Positions 1 through 7,285 are shown, counted from the stretch's first letter. The stretch: DNA of 15,340 nucleotides from Anaerolineae bacterium (GCA_015486895.1 WFQT01000197.1:1-15340); one strand, 5' to 3'. Notes: generated by a model not told the origin, from the sequence alone. Numbers and translations are program-made.

Positions 1-2
1 AC

Positions 3-680
3 CATCTCATTATTCTCCAGCCCACCCGTGTTGTACCGCGCAAAGGGATCGAACTCTCTATCCAGTTGCTGGCAGCGCTACAAAGGCCGGAATACCGCGA
101 ACAGTTGCTGGGGAAAAAACCGGTTTTGCTAATCACGCATCACGCCGGGGACGAAGGTACTGCCTATTTGCAGCAGTTGCAACAGTTGGCGCGGGATGTC
201 AACGTGCCGTTGCTATATGCTGCTGCTCGGTTCGGTGATCAACGCGACGAAAAGATCCGCCCTTACCAGGAGGAGGAATTCCCCCTGAACTTAAGCGCCA
301 GCGGTGGGGTGGGCCCGTCCGCCAGCGCCGGCAAGCGTTACACCATTTGGGACGCTTATCTCCATGCTGACTTCGTTACTTATCCCAGTCTCTATGAAGG
401 GTTTGGCAATGCTTTTCTGGAAACAATCTATTTCCGCCTGCCTCTTTTAGTTAATCGCTATCCCATTTACAAAACGGATATTGCGCCTCTTGGCTTCAAA
501 GCAGTGGAAATCTCCGGCGGCGTGACAAGTGAAGCCGAGAAGGCAGTCATACGCGCTATGATGGACCCGGTGTACCGGCGCGAGATCATCGCCTGGAACT
601 ACCACCTGGCCCGAGAGCATTTCTCCTACGAGGCAGTACAACTAAGGCTGGAAAGGCTCATCGACCAGCAGCAGTGGTAA
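3..680 (+). CDS. GT4-type glycosyltransferase, C-terminal part (5' end outside window); possible mannosylglucosylglycerate synthase
   Basis: The reading frame is open from the left edge, so the start is missing and 225 residues are visible. They are the nucleotide-sugar-binding half of a GT-B glycosyltransferase of family GT4. Near the visible start is a TRVVPRKGIE segment, the usual beginning of the second Rossmann domain. At 396-422 an E-x7-E motif (EGFGNAFLE) follows a YPSLY segment; in this family it contacts the donor sugar nucleotide. A Gly/Ser/Ala-rich stretch near 300-340 looks like a loop insertion. No membrane segment is visible, so a cytosolic enzyme is likely. The next gene, convergent, resembles glucosylglycerate synthase, which makes a mannosyl transfer onto glucosylglycerate an attractive role, but that is inference from neighbourhood and remembered family resemblance. 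A generic GT4 hexosyltransferase, including a sucrose-type enzyme, remains possible. Family assignment is firm; substrate is weak. Confidence 0.85.
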   Translation, partial: HLIILQPTRVVPRKGIELSIQLLAALQRPEYREQLLGKKPVLLITHHAGDEGTAYLQQLQQLARDVNVPLLYAAARFGDQRDEKIRPYQEEEFPLNLSASGGVGPSASAGKRYTIWDAYLHADFVTYPSLYEGFGNAFLETIYFRLPLLVNRYPIYKTDIAPLGFKAVEISGGVTSEAEKAVIRAMMDPVYRREIIAWNYHLAREHFSYEAVQLRLERLIDQQQW

Positions 681-774
681 CTGAGCAGAGCCACCGAAGC
701 TATTCATTGGTTTGTTGAGGCGGTTAGCCCAGGGCGGGTATTTCGTGTTGAAAAGCATGCACCCCCGGAAAAGA

Positions 775-801
775 ATAGGCGCCGTCTATGACGGCGCCTA
801 T
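775..801 (-). terminator. Perfect 12-bp hairpin terminator between convergent genes
   Basis: ATAGGCGCCGTC and GACGGCGCCTAT are perfect reverse complements separated by 3 nt. It lies 6 bp beyond the stop of the - strand glycosyltransferase. Read on the - strand the stem is followed by TTCTTTT, as expected for an intrinsic terminator. On the + strand the following bases (GAGCTTTC) are a poorer U-tract, so termination of the + strand gene here is possible but weaker. Confidence 0.75.
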
Positions 802-807
802 GAGCTT

Positions 808-2037
808 TCACCACATGGCAACCAGGTCTGGCTTCATTTGCCAGAAGACATCTGCTTGCTTTTGCACTACTTTCCACTCAAATGTCTCGCTGTCCATGCC
901 GGCCGCTTCGTTTACCATGCCGGCGGTACGACCATAATACAGTGGTACTAATGCTGCCATCAGGTGATCGGCCGGCACTTTCCTCCGATGATAGGCCGCG
1001 GCAAAGTAGAATACCACTGGAACCCACACTTCTGCCGGAAAAACAAAGTGGTCTCCTCTCTCCCTCGCAATGGCGTGCAAATCACGCCTTAGATCTGTTG
1101 GCAACACTCGATCCAACGCCGCTTGGTGCTCAATTAATCCAGTCTGTAGCTTCTCAACCAACAGAGAAAGAGTCACCGGCACCCGTTCTGGTTCGCCCTG
1201 AGGTGGCTCACCGATGAGCGGAACAGGGCGTATCTCATTCACAGCCTGCCATACTGTCTCATACCTTTCCATCAGGCCAAACAGCGTACCGACAACCTGA
1301 CTAAACATGGGCCCTAAGGACTGCGCTGGATCCTTGGCATCGTGAATTTTCAGCCCCAGGCCGGCTTGCCCCACGTTAAATCCCTCGGCGATGGCAGTCG
1401 TCGTCATCCAGATGTCAATGCCAAAGCGGGCCACGTCGCTTTGCCAAATATCCTGTTCCAGCCACCAGCCGGCCAGCTCGCTACTGAAGCCGAAGTCGCC
1501 GCCAATCGGTTGGCGCACATCAGCGCCATACAACATGCGCGTCAGCGGGTAAGTGATATTGTTAGTGATGGTACCATCATGCTTGTGTCGAATATACATT
1601 GGTGCAATGTAGCTATAGCTCTGACCAGCAATGGGCCCGGCTAACTTGTGAATCCATTCTGGGGTAATGCTGCGCAAGTCTGAATCCACCACAACGCAAG
1701 CCCGCGCTTGGAGTGCTTTCGTCAGCGCAAAAATTGTTTGAAAAGCACTTCCTTTGCCTGAAAGCCCCTTGTAAGGGGTTATAATTTTCTCCACACCGGG
1801 AGGTACCGGTGTTTGCCGCACCACATTCATGGTGCCATCGGGCGAATTGCTGTCGGCGTTAATCAGCACCGCCTTCATGTCTGGGAAATAGTGTCTCATT
1901 CCCTCAGCAGCTACTTGCACCACATGGGCGATAGTGGAAGCATTCCTATAGCTGGGGATGCCTACCACAATATCAGCCCGGCCCACCTCCTTTAGGCGGT
2001 GCATCGCATCATCATTCAGAACTTGTTCCGCCTTCAT
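808..2037 (-). CDS. GT2-fold (GT-A) glycosyltransferase, glucosylglycerate synthase type
   Basis: A 409-residue soluble enzyme predicted to transfer a hexose from a sugar nucleotide. The N-terminal GT-A domain shows VVGIPSYRN at 24-32, a GKGSA donor-loop motif at 94-98, the metal-binding DSD at 118-120 followed by LRSITPEW, then GTITNNITYP at 155-164, RQPIGGDFG at 175-183 and GIDIWMT at 206-212. This order is that of the glucosylglycerate synthase and glucosyl-3-phosphoglycerate synthase family, here without a fused phosphatase. I chose the ATG at 2037 rather than a TTG 18 bp upstream because GGAGGT sits 3 bp before the ATG. The C-terminal third (about 270-409) is helical and lacks motifs I recognise. 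It converges with a GT4 enzyme, suggesting a pathway for glucosylglycerate-based compatible solutes. Whether the acceptor is glycerate or 3-phosphoglycerate cannot be read from sequence, and no separate phosphatase gene is seen. Confidence 0.8.
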   Translation of the reverse strand: MKAEQVLNDDAMHRLKEVGRADIVVGIPSYRNASTIAHVVQVAAEGMRHYFPDMKAVLINADSNSPDGTMNVVRQTPVPPGVEKIITPYKGLSGKGSAFQTIFALTKALQARACVVVDSDLRSITPEWIHKLAGPIAGQSYSYIAPMYIRHKHDGTITNNITYPLTRMLYGADVRQPIGGDFGFSSELAGWWLEQDIWQSDVARFGIDIWMTTTAIAEGFNVGQAGLGLKIHDAKDPAQSLGPMFSQVVGTLFGLMERYETVWQAVNEIRPVPLIGEPPQGEPERVPVTLSLLVEKLQTGLIEHQAALDRVLPTDLRRDLHAIARERGDHFVFPAEVWVPVVFYFAAAYHRRKVPADHLMAALVPLYYGRTAGMVNEAAGMDSETFEWKVVQKQADVFWQMKPDLVAMW

Positions 2038-2108
2038 TACACCTCCGGTCCGCAATTATTGTTACAGCCGCTCCAGCTACCAATACCGGCTTAAGAACAC
2101 ATCTGCCG

Positions 2109-2138
2109 ATAATATCAGGGGAGGGGAAATTTCTCCAA
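2109..2138 (-). promoter_or_regulatory. Weak candidate promoter for the glucosylglycerate synthase-like gene
   Basis: On the - strand, TTGGAG and TATTAT are separated by 18 bp, about 70 bp before the ATG at 2037. The -10 is good and the -35 poor. It is the best match I found in this intergenic gap, but such a match is not rare by chance. Confidence 0.3.
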
Positions 2139-2214
2139 TATTGACGTGGTTAAATTCTCAATTCGGTCCCCTTTGCAGAATTATCATCAAAACTGACCAT
2201 GAATGCCACTAAGG

Positions 2215-2259
2215 CCACGAAAAAGAAGGGGAATAATTGGCCTGATTCGTGGTTTTTTT
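2215..2259. repeat. Interrupted inverted repeat of the CCACGAA dispersed type
   Basis: CCACGAA (2215-2221) and TTCGTGG (2246-2252) are reverse complements around a 24-nt centre, followed on the + strand by seven T. It resembles degenerate copies of a short-word repeat family seen in gaps of Chloroflexota-like genomes (family resemblance from memory). The T-run would suit a + strand terminator, but no + strand gene lies directly upstream. The rest of the 2038-2324 gap shows a TTAAGG word repeated several times on the - strand just after the permease stop, and no gene. Confidence 0.5.
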
Positions 2260-2324
2260 GGAATTCATAGCTTTGTTAGAAACAACCTTCGAACTGCGCC
2301 TTAATACTTGACCTTAATTTAACC

Positions 2325-3224
2325 TTAACCTTTGACACCGCCGGCCGTAAGACCTTCCTCCAAGAATCGCTCCATCCCGAGGAAGAGCAAGACAACGGGG
2401 ATGGTCATAATGGTTGAAGCGGCCATCACGACATTGGGGTGAGGACTAGGCGCATTATAAATTGTATTGATTTTGATAGGCATCGTGAACATATTAGGGC
2501 TGTTGAGGAACACTAAAGCATAGAGAAATTCGTTCCAGGCAATCATGAAAGTGTAAATTCCCACTGTGACCAAAGCTGGAATTGCCAATGGCAGAGTGAT
2601 GCGCCAAATCACCTCAAAGCGGCTACAACCATCAATCAGCCCAGCCTGCTCAATTTCATCGGGGATGGTGCGGAAATAATTGGTGAGCATGTAAAGTGCG
2701 ACCGGCAACGTTTGCGCTAAGTAGGTCAAGATCAATACCTCCAAGTTGTCTTGCACTTCAAAACCGACCTTGGCGCCAATCTGCGCCAGCATGGCAAACA
2801 GGGGAATGATTAGTAGTACGCCTGGAAAGAGGTACACGATCAAAATACTATTCAGCAACAAATTCTTCCCCTTGAAATGGAGCCGGGCAATGGCATAGGC
2901 TCCGAAGATGGCAAGAATGACTGCAATGAGCGCCGTAGGCACTGCCACTTTTAGGCTGTTGATGATGTTGCGGCCAAAATCTTGAAACCTGGGGTCGGCG
3001 GGGTTGAAAAGCTCTCCGTAGGCATCCCATCGTAGTGCGTGCGGTACATAAACGGGATGACGTTCCCCGATCTCGGCAAAGCTTTTGAAAGAAGAGGCCA
3101 GCATCCAATAAAAAGGGAACAAAATGCTGGTAAGGAAGAATGTCAGGGTCAGCGCAAAAATGAAGCGGGACCAGTTCAGCCAGCCTGCTAAGTGATCAAT
3201 ATAGTTGCGTTTTGAGCCGTTCAC
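2325..3224 (-). CDS. Carbohydrate ABC transporter permease, MalG-like
   Basis: A 299-residue inner-membrane permease of the binding-protein-dependent sugar uptake family. Hydrophobic segments occur near 21-41, 92-113, 123-146, 162-182, 211-234 and 267-286, giving about six spans. The cytoplasmic EAA loop that docks on the ATPase is seen at about 191-212 as E-Q-A-G-L-I-D-G followed by an I-T-L-P ending; the gap and Gly position are standard. The start is a GTG at 3224 preceded by GAGGAGGAG, which lies inside the end of the upstream permease gene, only 3 bp away. The two are therefore almost certainly translationally coupled and form the heterodimeric channel. The substrate is probably an oligosaccharide or polyol by family, but this cannot be fixed from sequence. 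No ATPase gene follows; a 287-bp gap with repeats separates it from the next gene. Confidence 0.93.
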   Translation of the reverse strand: MNGSKRNYIDHLAGWLNWSRFIFALTLTFFLTSILFPFYWMLASSFKSFAEIGERHPVYVPHALRWDAYGELFNPADPRFQDFGRNIINSLKVAVPTALIAVILAIFGAYAIARLHFKGKNLLLNSILIVYLFPGVLLIIPLFAMLAQIGAKVGFEVQDNLEVLILTYLAQTLPVALYMLTNYFRTIPDEIEQAGLIDGCSRFEVIWRITLPLAIPALVTVGIYTFMIAWNEFLYALVFLNSPNMFTMPIKINTIYNAPSPHPNVVMAASTIMTIPVVLLFLGMERFLEEGLTAGGVKG

Positions 3225-3227
3225 GGG

Positions 3228-4184
3228 TTACTCCTCCTCGACGTTGCGCATGACGAAAAAGACGTAGAACGCCATGAAGGTTACTAATATGAGGAACAAG
3301 ATCATTGCGGTCGCAGCGCCTCGGCCAAAATCGAAGAGACGGAAGCTGAATTGGTAAGTTAAGACGGGCAAGACGTTGGTGCCGAAACCGCCCCCCGTGA
3401 GCAAGAATATGTCGTCAAATTTATTGAAGGTCCACATCAGACGCAATAGGAAGATGGCTCCTAAAACATAGTGCAATTCTGGCAAAGTAATGTTCCAAAA
3501 TTTGGCCCAGGTATTAGCGCCGTCCACGTCAGCAGCCTCGTAAAGGGTAGAGTCAATTGCTTGCAGTCGAGCTAATATCATCAGCATGGCAAAGGGGAAA
3601 TAACGCCAGGCTTCAAAGATAATGACAAGGACTAAAGCTAATCCTCGGGTTGCCAGGTAGGCTATAGGCAGATGGATCAAGTTCAAACGCATGAGAACAT
3701 CATTGAGCACCCCAGAAGGTCGCGGGTCTAATAGCCAACGCCATACGAAAGCAACGCTTACAACAGGGGCCACGTAAGGGAAGAGAAAAGTCGCTCGTGA
3801 AAGACCCCGACCGCGGAATGGGCGATTCAATAACAAGGCTGCGATCAAGCCCACGATCATGGTTATAATCGTTGCTACAAAGGAGTAAACAATGCTGGTG
3901 ACGGCAGCGCCCCAACTGCGCATCCCCTGGAACTTGAATGCAAAGTCATTGAACACTTTATAATAGTTTGCTAGGCCAACAAACGGTGCGTGGAAGACAT
4001 CATTCAAATTATTGAGCCCAACCCGGTGGAAACTAACCCAAATGCTAAAAATCGCCGGAAAAAGAACCAGGCCGAACACGATAATTGCTGTAGGGGAAAT
4101 TAAGAACCAGGCCAGCCGAGTTTCCGCGGCTTGCATGGATTTCCATCGGTGTTTCTTGGCAGGTATCATGGAGGAAGTCGTCAT
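3228..4184 (-). CDS. Carbohydrate ABC transporter permease, MalF/UgpA-like
   Basis: A 318-residue inner-membrane permease, partner of the MalG-like protein downstream. A basic N-terminal tail (1-22) precedes the first hydrophobic segment at about 24-46, and further spans lie near 93-119, 133-151, 182-204, 237-252 and 290-312. The EAA docking loop is clear at 216-235: E-A-A-D-V-D-G-A, then I-T-L-P. The length is typical of the short MalF/UgpA class, which lacks the large periplasmic loop of enterobacterial MalF. The ATG at 4184 is preceded by AAAGGGGAAC, a reasonable ribosome-binding site. It lies 250 bp downstream of the solute-binding protein gene on the same strand, with hairpins in between that may reduce read-through. 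No sign of damage. Confidence 0.93.
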   Translation of the reverse strand: MTTSSMIPAKKHRWKSMQAAETRLAWFLISPTAIIVFGLVLFPAIFSIWVSFHRVGLNNLNDVFHAPFVGLANYYKVFNDFAFKFQGMRSWGAAVTSIVYSFVATIITMIVGLIAALLLNRPFRGRGLSRATFLFPYVAPVVSVAFVWRWLLDPRPSGVLNDVLMRLNLIHLPIAYLATRGLALVLVIIFEAWRYFPFAMLMILARLQAIDSTLYEAADVDGANTWAKFWNITLPELHYVLGAIFLLRLMWTFNKFDDIFLLTGGGFGTNVLPVLTYQFSFRLFDFGRGAATAMILFLILVTFMAFYVFFVMRNVEEE

Positions 4185-4210
4185 TAGTTGTTCCCCTTTC
4201 TATAGTACCG

Positions 4211-4428
4211 ATGCCAGTGAAGGGAGGTAATACAACCGTTGGCCGGTCGCCGGATCCCCGAGTACAGCATGTTATCTCAATGTTCTCGGATACCAGTGAG
4301 GCATTGTCTCACTCCCCGGCGCTATGGCAAAAAAGTGCTTTTACCTCCAGATGAGAAAACACTTTCTCATGCCACAAGGGGTTGGGGAGGCATTTTGCCT
4401 CCCCAATGTTCACGCTGCCAGTGAGGCA
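4211..4428. repeat. CCAGTGA-type direct repeats in the binding protein-permease gap
   Basis: Two close copies start CAATGTTC and end CCAGTGAGGCA, at 4278-4303 and 4404-4428, differing by a few substitutions and one gap. A partial third copy (ATGCCAGTGAAGGGA) is at 4211-4225. They fill the space between the solute-binding protein and permease genes. The function is not recognised; they could be remnants of a dispersed repeat or protein-binding sites. Confidence 0.5.
4351..4406 (-). terminator. Two hairpins after the solute-binding protein gene (attenuating terminator candidate)
   Basis: Reading on the - strand, the first hairpin is a perfect 11-bp stem (TTGGGGAGGCA with a 3-nt loop, 4382-4406) starting 28 bp past the stop codon. 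The second is a perfect 8-bp stem (ATGAGAAA with a 4-nt loop, 4351-4370). A run of six T on the - strand follows at 4329-4334. The first stem lacks an immediate T-run, so it may act mainly as a 3' stabiliser of the binding-protein mRNA with partial termination further on. That would give more binding protein than permease, as is known for maltose-type operons. Confidence 0.6.
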
Positions 4429-4434
4429 GGTTTA

Positions 4435-5901
4435 CTACTTTGATTGACGGTCTTTCAGGAGGGATTCCACTTGTTCTTGCAGCCACTGCGCCGCTGTCTC
4501 TGGCGTCATGGTGCCCTCGAGGATAATGTTGCTGAGAGCCTGCGGGATGAGCAAGCGGCCTTCCATATCACCAATGACAGCTCTCTCTGTTGCATTGTAA
4601 TCAGGGCGGAAGAGCCAGCGTTGCATGTTATCGTAGCCGTTAGCAATCTGTTCCAGCGTGGAAGGATCATAATACTGGAAGAATTTGCTCATTCCTTTCC
4701 ACTTGTTCACAAAGCTCTTGCGTACTGGAACCTTGCCAAAAGGCGACAATGCCAAGACATCCGCGTAGCCTTCGTTCAGGAAATACTCGCTGACCTGCAC
4801 GGCGGCCGGGTCCGCACCCTTCATGATACCCAGAGTTACTAACTGGCCGTAAGTCGCCTCTCCGTTGGGGCCTTTCATTACAGGTGCAAAGCCGGTCTTC
4901 TTGGCCAGATCTGGGATAGCAAGCTGGATTTTGCCGCCGCCAGCCTTGCCAGAACCCTCAACCAGGTCATCCATAATGTAGGTGCTGTAGACAAGCATCC
5001 CGGCTTGATCCAATTCATAAGCCTCGCGAGCACCGCGCCAGTACTGAGGGCCGGGCACGGCACAACGCTTCAGTTCGGAGTAGAATTTCAGCGCCTGGAT
5101 CATCTGCGGCGTATTCATGGTCACCTTGCCATTCTTGTCAAACGGCCAGGCATTATTGGAGATGGCAACCTGTTCAAAGACCTGATGCGGATAGTTCTGA
5201 CCGGGATCGTCTGGCAAAGTGAGTGCGTAGAGCAGGTTCTCGGTGCCCGGCAGTTTATCACAAGCAGCATTGATGTCGTCCCAGCTCACAGGGGCATTTA
5301 AGCCGTCTTTCTTGAATACATCGGCGCGATACCAAATTGCCTGAATCCAGCCATCGTAAGGAACGGCAGCGTACTTACCGGTAGCCGGGTCGGTGACCAT
5401 CTTCAGCGGGCCAGCTCGGAAATCGCTCTCACCCAGGTCTTTAATGACTTTGGTAGCTGCGCCTTCATCGAGAAGGCCATCGGCGGAGAAAGTAGCGACG
5501 CGTTCCACGCCCATGCGCACGATATCCGGCAAACGATTTGCTGCCCGAGCAGTGGCGATGCGTTGTGAAACGCCGGCCTCTTCGATGGGTACAATACGCA
5601 CTTCGATCTCGGGGTGCGCTTTCATGAAGCGATTGGCAACAGCCTCGTAGACATTGACGCGTTTCGCTTCATTGTCAGTGGTCCAAAACTCAATAACCGT
5701 CTTCGGCTTGATCGGAACTTTGACTTCCTTTGTCACGATCTTCTCAACCACTTTGGTCACAGGGACCTGAACTTCTTTCGTCACGACCTTCTCAACTTGT
5801 TTGGTGACGATGATCTTCTCCGGTGTAGGCTTGGCACAAGCAGCCAACAGCATACCGGTCATGACCAACAATGTCAGTAGAACACCTAACTTTTTCTTCA
5901 T
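4435..5901 (-). CDS. ABC transporter extracellular solute-binding lipoprotein (carbohydrate type)
   Basis: A 488-residue family-1 type solute-binding protein that would capture a carbohydrate outside the membrane and deliver it to the two permeases downstream. The signal peptide has a KKK n-region, a hydrophobic core and a lipobox L19-A20-A21-C22, so it should be a lipid-anchored lipoprotein. Residues 32-63 are two tandem 16-residue repeats rich in V, T, K and E that form a spacer between the anchor and the binding domain, which begins near VIEFWTT at 68-74. A large alpha/beta domain follows to the end. The ATG at 5901 has AAGGAGAG about 8-10 bp upstream. The gene lies 129 bp after the LacI-type regulator on the same strand. 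I see no palindrome of the regulator's type in that gap, so it is probably transcribed from the regulator's promoter or an unrecognised one. The ligand is unknown. Confidence 0.93.
   Translation of the reverse strand: MKKKLGVLLTLLVMTGMLLAACAKPTPEKIIVTKQVEKVVTKEVQVPVTKVVEKIVTKEVKVPIKPKTVIEFWTTDNEAKRVNVYEAVANRFMKAHPEIEVRIVPIEEAGVSQRIATARAANRLPDIVRMGVERVATFSADGLLDEGAATKVIKDLGESDFRAGPLKMVTDPATGKYAAVPYDGWIQAIWYRADVFKKDGLNAPVSWDDINAACDKLPGTENLLYALTLPDDPGQNYPHQVFEQVAISNNAWPFDKNGKVTMNTPQMIQALKFYSELKRCAVPGPQYWRGAREAYELDQAGMLVYSTYIMDDLVEGSGKAGGGKIQLAIPDLAKKTGFAPVMKGPNGEATYGQLVTLGIMKGADPAAVQVSEYFLNEGYADVLALSPFGKVPVRKSFVNKWKGMSKFFQYYDPSTLEQIANGYDNMQRWLFRPDYNATERAVIGDMEGRLLIPQALSNIILEGTMTPETAAQWLQEQVESLLKDRQSK
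5713..5808 (-). repeat. Two tandem 48-bp repeats encoding the lipoprotein spacer
   Basis: The 16-residue units at residues 32-47 and 48-63 of the lipoprotein agree at 13 of 16 positions, and the DNA repeats are correspondingly similar. Each unit contains VTK twice and ends in VP. It is a coding repeat that could change copy number by slippage. Confidence 0.8.
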
Positions 5902-6030
5902 GACAACTCTCTCTCCTTAACTTAGTTAAAAACATCATGAACAGTGTCGAACAAGAAGCAGATCAGCAAAAATGGAGCCGACATACCCCTCTTTTTTTCT
6001 GCTCTCACCTCCTTTCCCTCGATAGAATTG

Positions 6031-7047
6031 TTAGCCAGACTTGCGGATGACCAATTCCGGCTCTAAGACAATGTGCCGCTGCGCCAATGGTTCGTGTTGG
6101 ACTAACTGCACTAATGTGCGCATCACCTGGGCGCCAATCTGATAAATCGGTTGACGAACCGTGGTCAACGGCGGGTGGGAATGTGCAGCCGGTGGAATAT
6201 CATCAAACCCTCCCACCGCGATATCCTCCCCGACGTCTAATCCTGCGTCCTGGATTGCCGCCATAGCACCTAAGGCCATCAAATCGTTACAAGCCGCAAT
6301 AGCGGTCGGTTTGGTGTCCGCGGAAGGGAAGCGTGATAACAGCTCTTTCATTGCCAGATATCCACCCTGCTGTGTTAGATCCCCTAGAATTTCTAATTCC
6401 TTTTCCAAGGGAATTCCTGCTTCGGCCAAAGCTTGGCGAAAACCGGCCTTCCGGTCGGTAGCAAAAAAGAAGTGCGGTGGCGCAGCAATGTAAGCAATAC
6501 GCTGGTGACCTGACTCAATGAAGTGCCGAGTTAGCAAGTACATGCCAAGTGTCCCATCTACCCCTATGTAAGGGTAATCGCCGGGAACTTCGCTGCGTCC
6601 AAAACAGACGAAAGGGAATGCCTCTTGCTGCAAGAAACGAATACGCCAATCATCGTGGCGAATACGCACAATGACAACGCCATCTACCCGTCGTCCGTAA
6701 ACCATACGTCGGTAAGCAGCCTCTTCCTCCACGCCAGGAACGTGAATAGAGACTAAAACGTCGAATTCGTGAGCAGCCGCTTCGTTGCCTAAGCCGGCCA
6801 TTAACTCATTGAAGAAGGGGTCAGAGAAGCGGGGTCCCTCGGAAGGGATGATGAAACCGATGGTATCAGTGCGCTGCTGGCGTAGATGTCTGGCAGTGAC
6901 ATTAGGCACGTAGCCCATCTCCTCCGCTGTGGACAGGACTCGCTGTCGGGTAGCAGCGGCGACATCACTATAACCGGCTAGAGCGCGAGAGACAGTAGTA
7001 ATAGAAAGGTCTAGTTTTTGTGCTACGTCTTTCAAAGTTACTGGCAT
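6031..7047 (-). CDS. LacI-family transcriptional repressor
   Basis: A 338-residue DNA-binding repressor. The N-terminal helix-turn-helix is classic: T-L-K-D-V-A at 4-9, then S-I-T-T-V-S-R-A-L at about 14-22, and a hinge region with GYVPN-ARHLR near 46-57. A periplasmic-binding-protein-like effector domain fills 60-338 and ends with the usual GGFDDIP, LTTVRQP and GAQVM elements. I chose ATG 7047; the frame runs 64 codons further upstream, but those codons cross the operator and promoter and do not resemble the family. The ribosome-binding site is weak (AAAGG). The gene is first in a - strand cluster with a sugar transporter and is preceded by a consensus promoter flanked by two palindromic operators of the central-CG kind bound by LacI-family proteins, so autoregulation is likely. 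The effector is presumably the imported sugar or a derivative, which is inference. Confidence 0.95.
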   Translation of the reverse strand: MPVTLKDVAQKLDLSITTVSRALAGYSDVAAATRQRVLSTAEEMGYVPNVTARHLRQQRTDTIGFIIPSEGPRFSDPFFNELMAGLGNEAAAHEFDVLVSIHVPGVEEEAAYRRMVYGRRVDGVVIVRIRHDDWRIRFLQQEAFPFVCFGRSEVPGDYPYIGVDGTLGMYLLTRHFIESGHQRIAYIAAPPHFFFATDRKAGFRQALAEAGIPLEKELEILGDLTQQGGYLAMKELLSRFPSADTKPTAIAACNDLMALGAMAAIQDAGLDVGEDIAVGGFDDIPPAAHSHPPLTTVRQPIYQIGAQVMRTLVQLVQHEPLAQRHIVLEPELVIRKSG

Positions 7048-7058
7048 GGGAAGCCTTT

Positions 7059-7072
7059 CCAAAACGTTTTGG
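7059..7072. promoter_or_regulatory. LacI-type operator, downstream copy
   Basis: CCAAAACGTTTTGG is a perfect 14-bp palindrome with the central CG typical of LacI-family operators. It begins just after the expected transcription start of the repressor gene, where a bound repressor would block initiation. Confidence 0.85.
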
Positions 7073-7081
7073 ACTGGCCTC

Positions 7082-7110
7082 ATTATAACAGACAAAGGGA
7101 GCCTTGTCAA
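7082..7110 (-). promoter_or_regulatory. Consensus sigma-70 promoter of the repressor gene
   Basis: On the - strand TTGACA (7105-7110) and TATAAT (7082-7087) both match consensus perfectly with the ideal 17-bp spacer. Transcription would start near 7075, about 28 nt before the ATG at 7047. Operators flank it on both sides. Confidence 0.9.
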
Positions 7111-7111
7111 G

Positions 7112-7125
7112 CCAAAACGTTTTGG
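7112..7125. promoter_or_regulatory. LacI-type operator, upstream copy
   Basis: A second identical CCAAAACGTTTTGG lies 1 bp upstream of the -35 element. Its centre is 53 bp, about five helical turns, from the other copy, placing both on the same DNA face. Confidence 0.85.
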
Positions 7126-7251
7126 AAAATACAAAATTCGTCGGGAAAGAGATTCTTCTAGGTGACGCTTAAGGAGCGTAGTAGCGATTGAATGGCGGAA
7201 AGGACAGAAGTGGACAGAGCAATTTCGTGTTTTGAACAAGTGTTAGCTGAC

Positions 7252-7279
7252 TTGACAAAATGGGAAAAGCACGTATACT
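7252..7279 (+). promoter_or_regulatory. Strong + strand promoter without an obvious gene
   Basis: TTGACA (7252-7257) and TATACT (7274-7279) are spaced by 16 bp, matching 11 of 12 consensus bases. Transcription would start near 7286. It points away from the repressor gene and into a stretch with no credible coding region, but a long hairpin begins about 23 nt downstream. Confidence 0.7.
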
Positions 7280-7285
7280 GTTTAT

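Noticed and set aside
882..1644. Frames of 100-111 codons on the + strand opposite the GT2-type gene
   Set aside because: They are antisense to a gene with clear family motifs and show no recognisable features.
2038..2055. TTG start of the glucosylglycerate synthase-like gene, 6 codons upstream
   Set aside because: The GGAGGT ribosome-binding site lies within those codons and fits the ATG at 2037.
2215..2259. Rho-independent terminator of a + strand gene
   Set aside because: The T-run fits, but the loop is 24 nt, the stem only 7 bp, and no + strand gene lies upstream; a dispersed repeat copy is more likely.
5922..5984. 20-codon - strand ORF between the LacI-type gene and the binding-protein gene, considered as a leader peptide
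   Set aside because: The AGGGG before its ATG is too close to the start, the peptide has no regulatory codon run, and no attenuator is visible after it.
7048..7239. N-terminal extension of the LacI-family gene by 64 codons
   Set aside because: It crosses the consensus promoter and the operators and is unlike the family, which starts directly at the helix-turn-helix.
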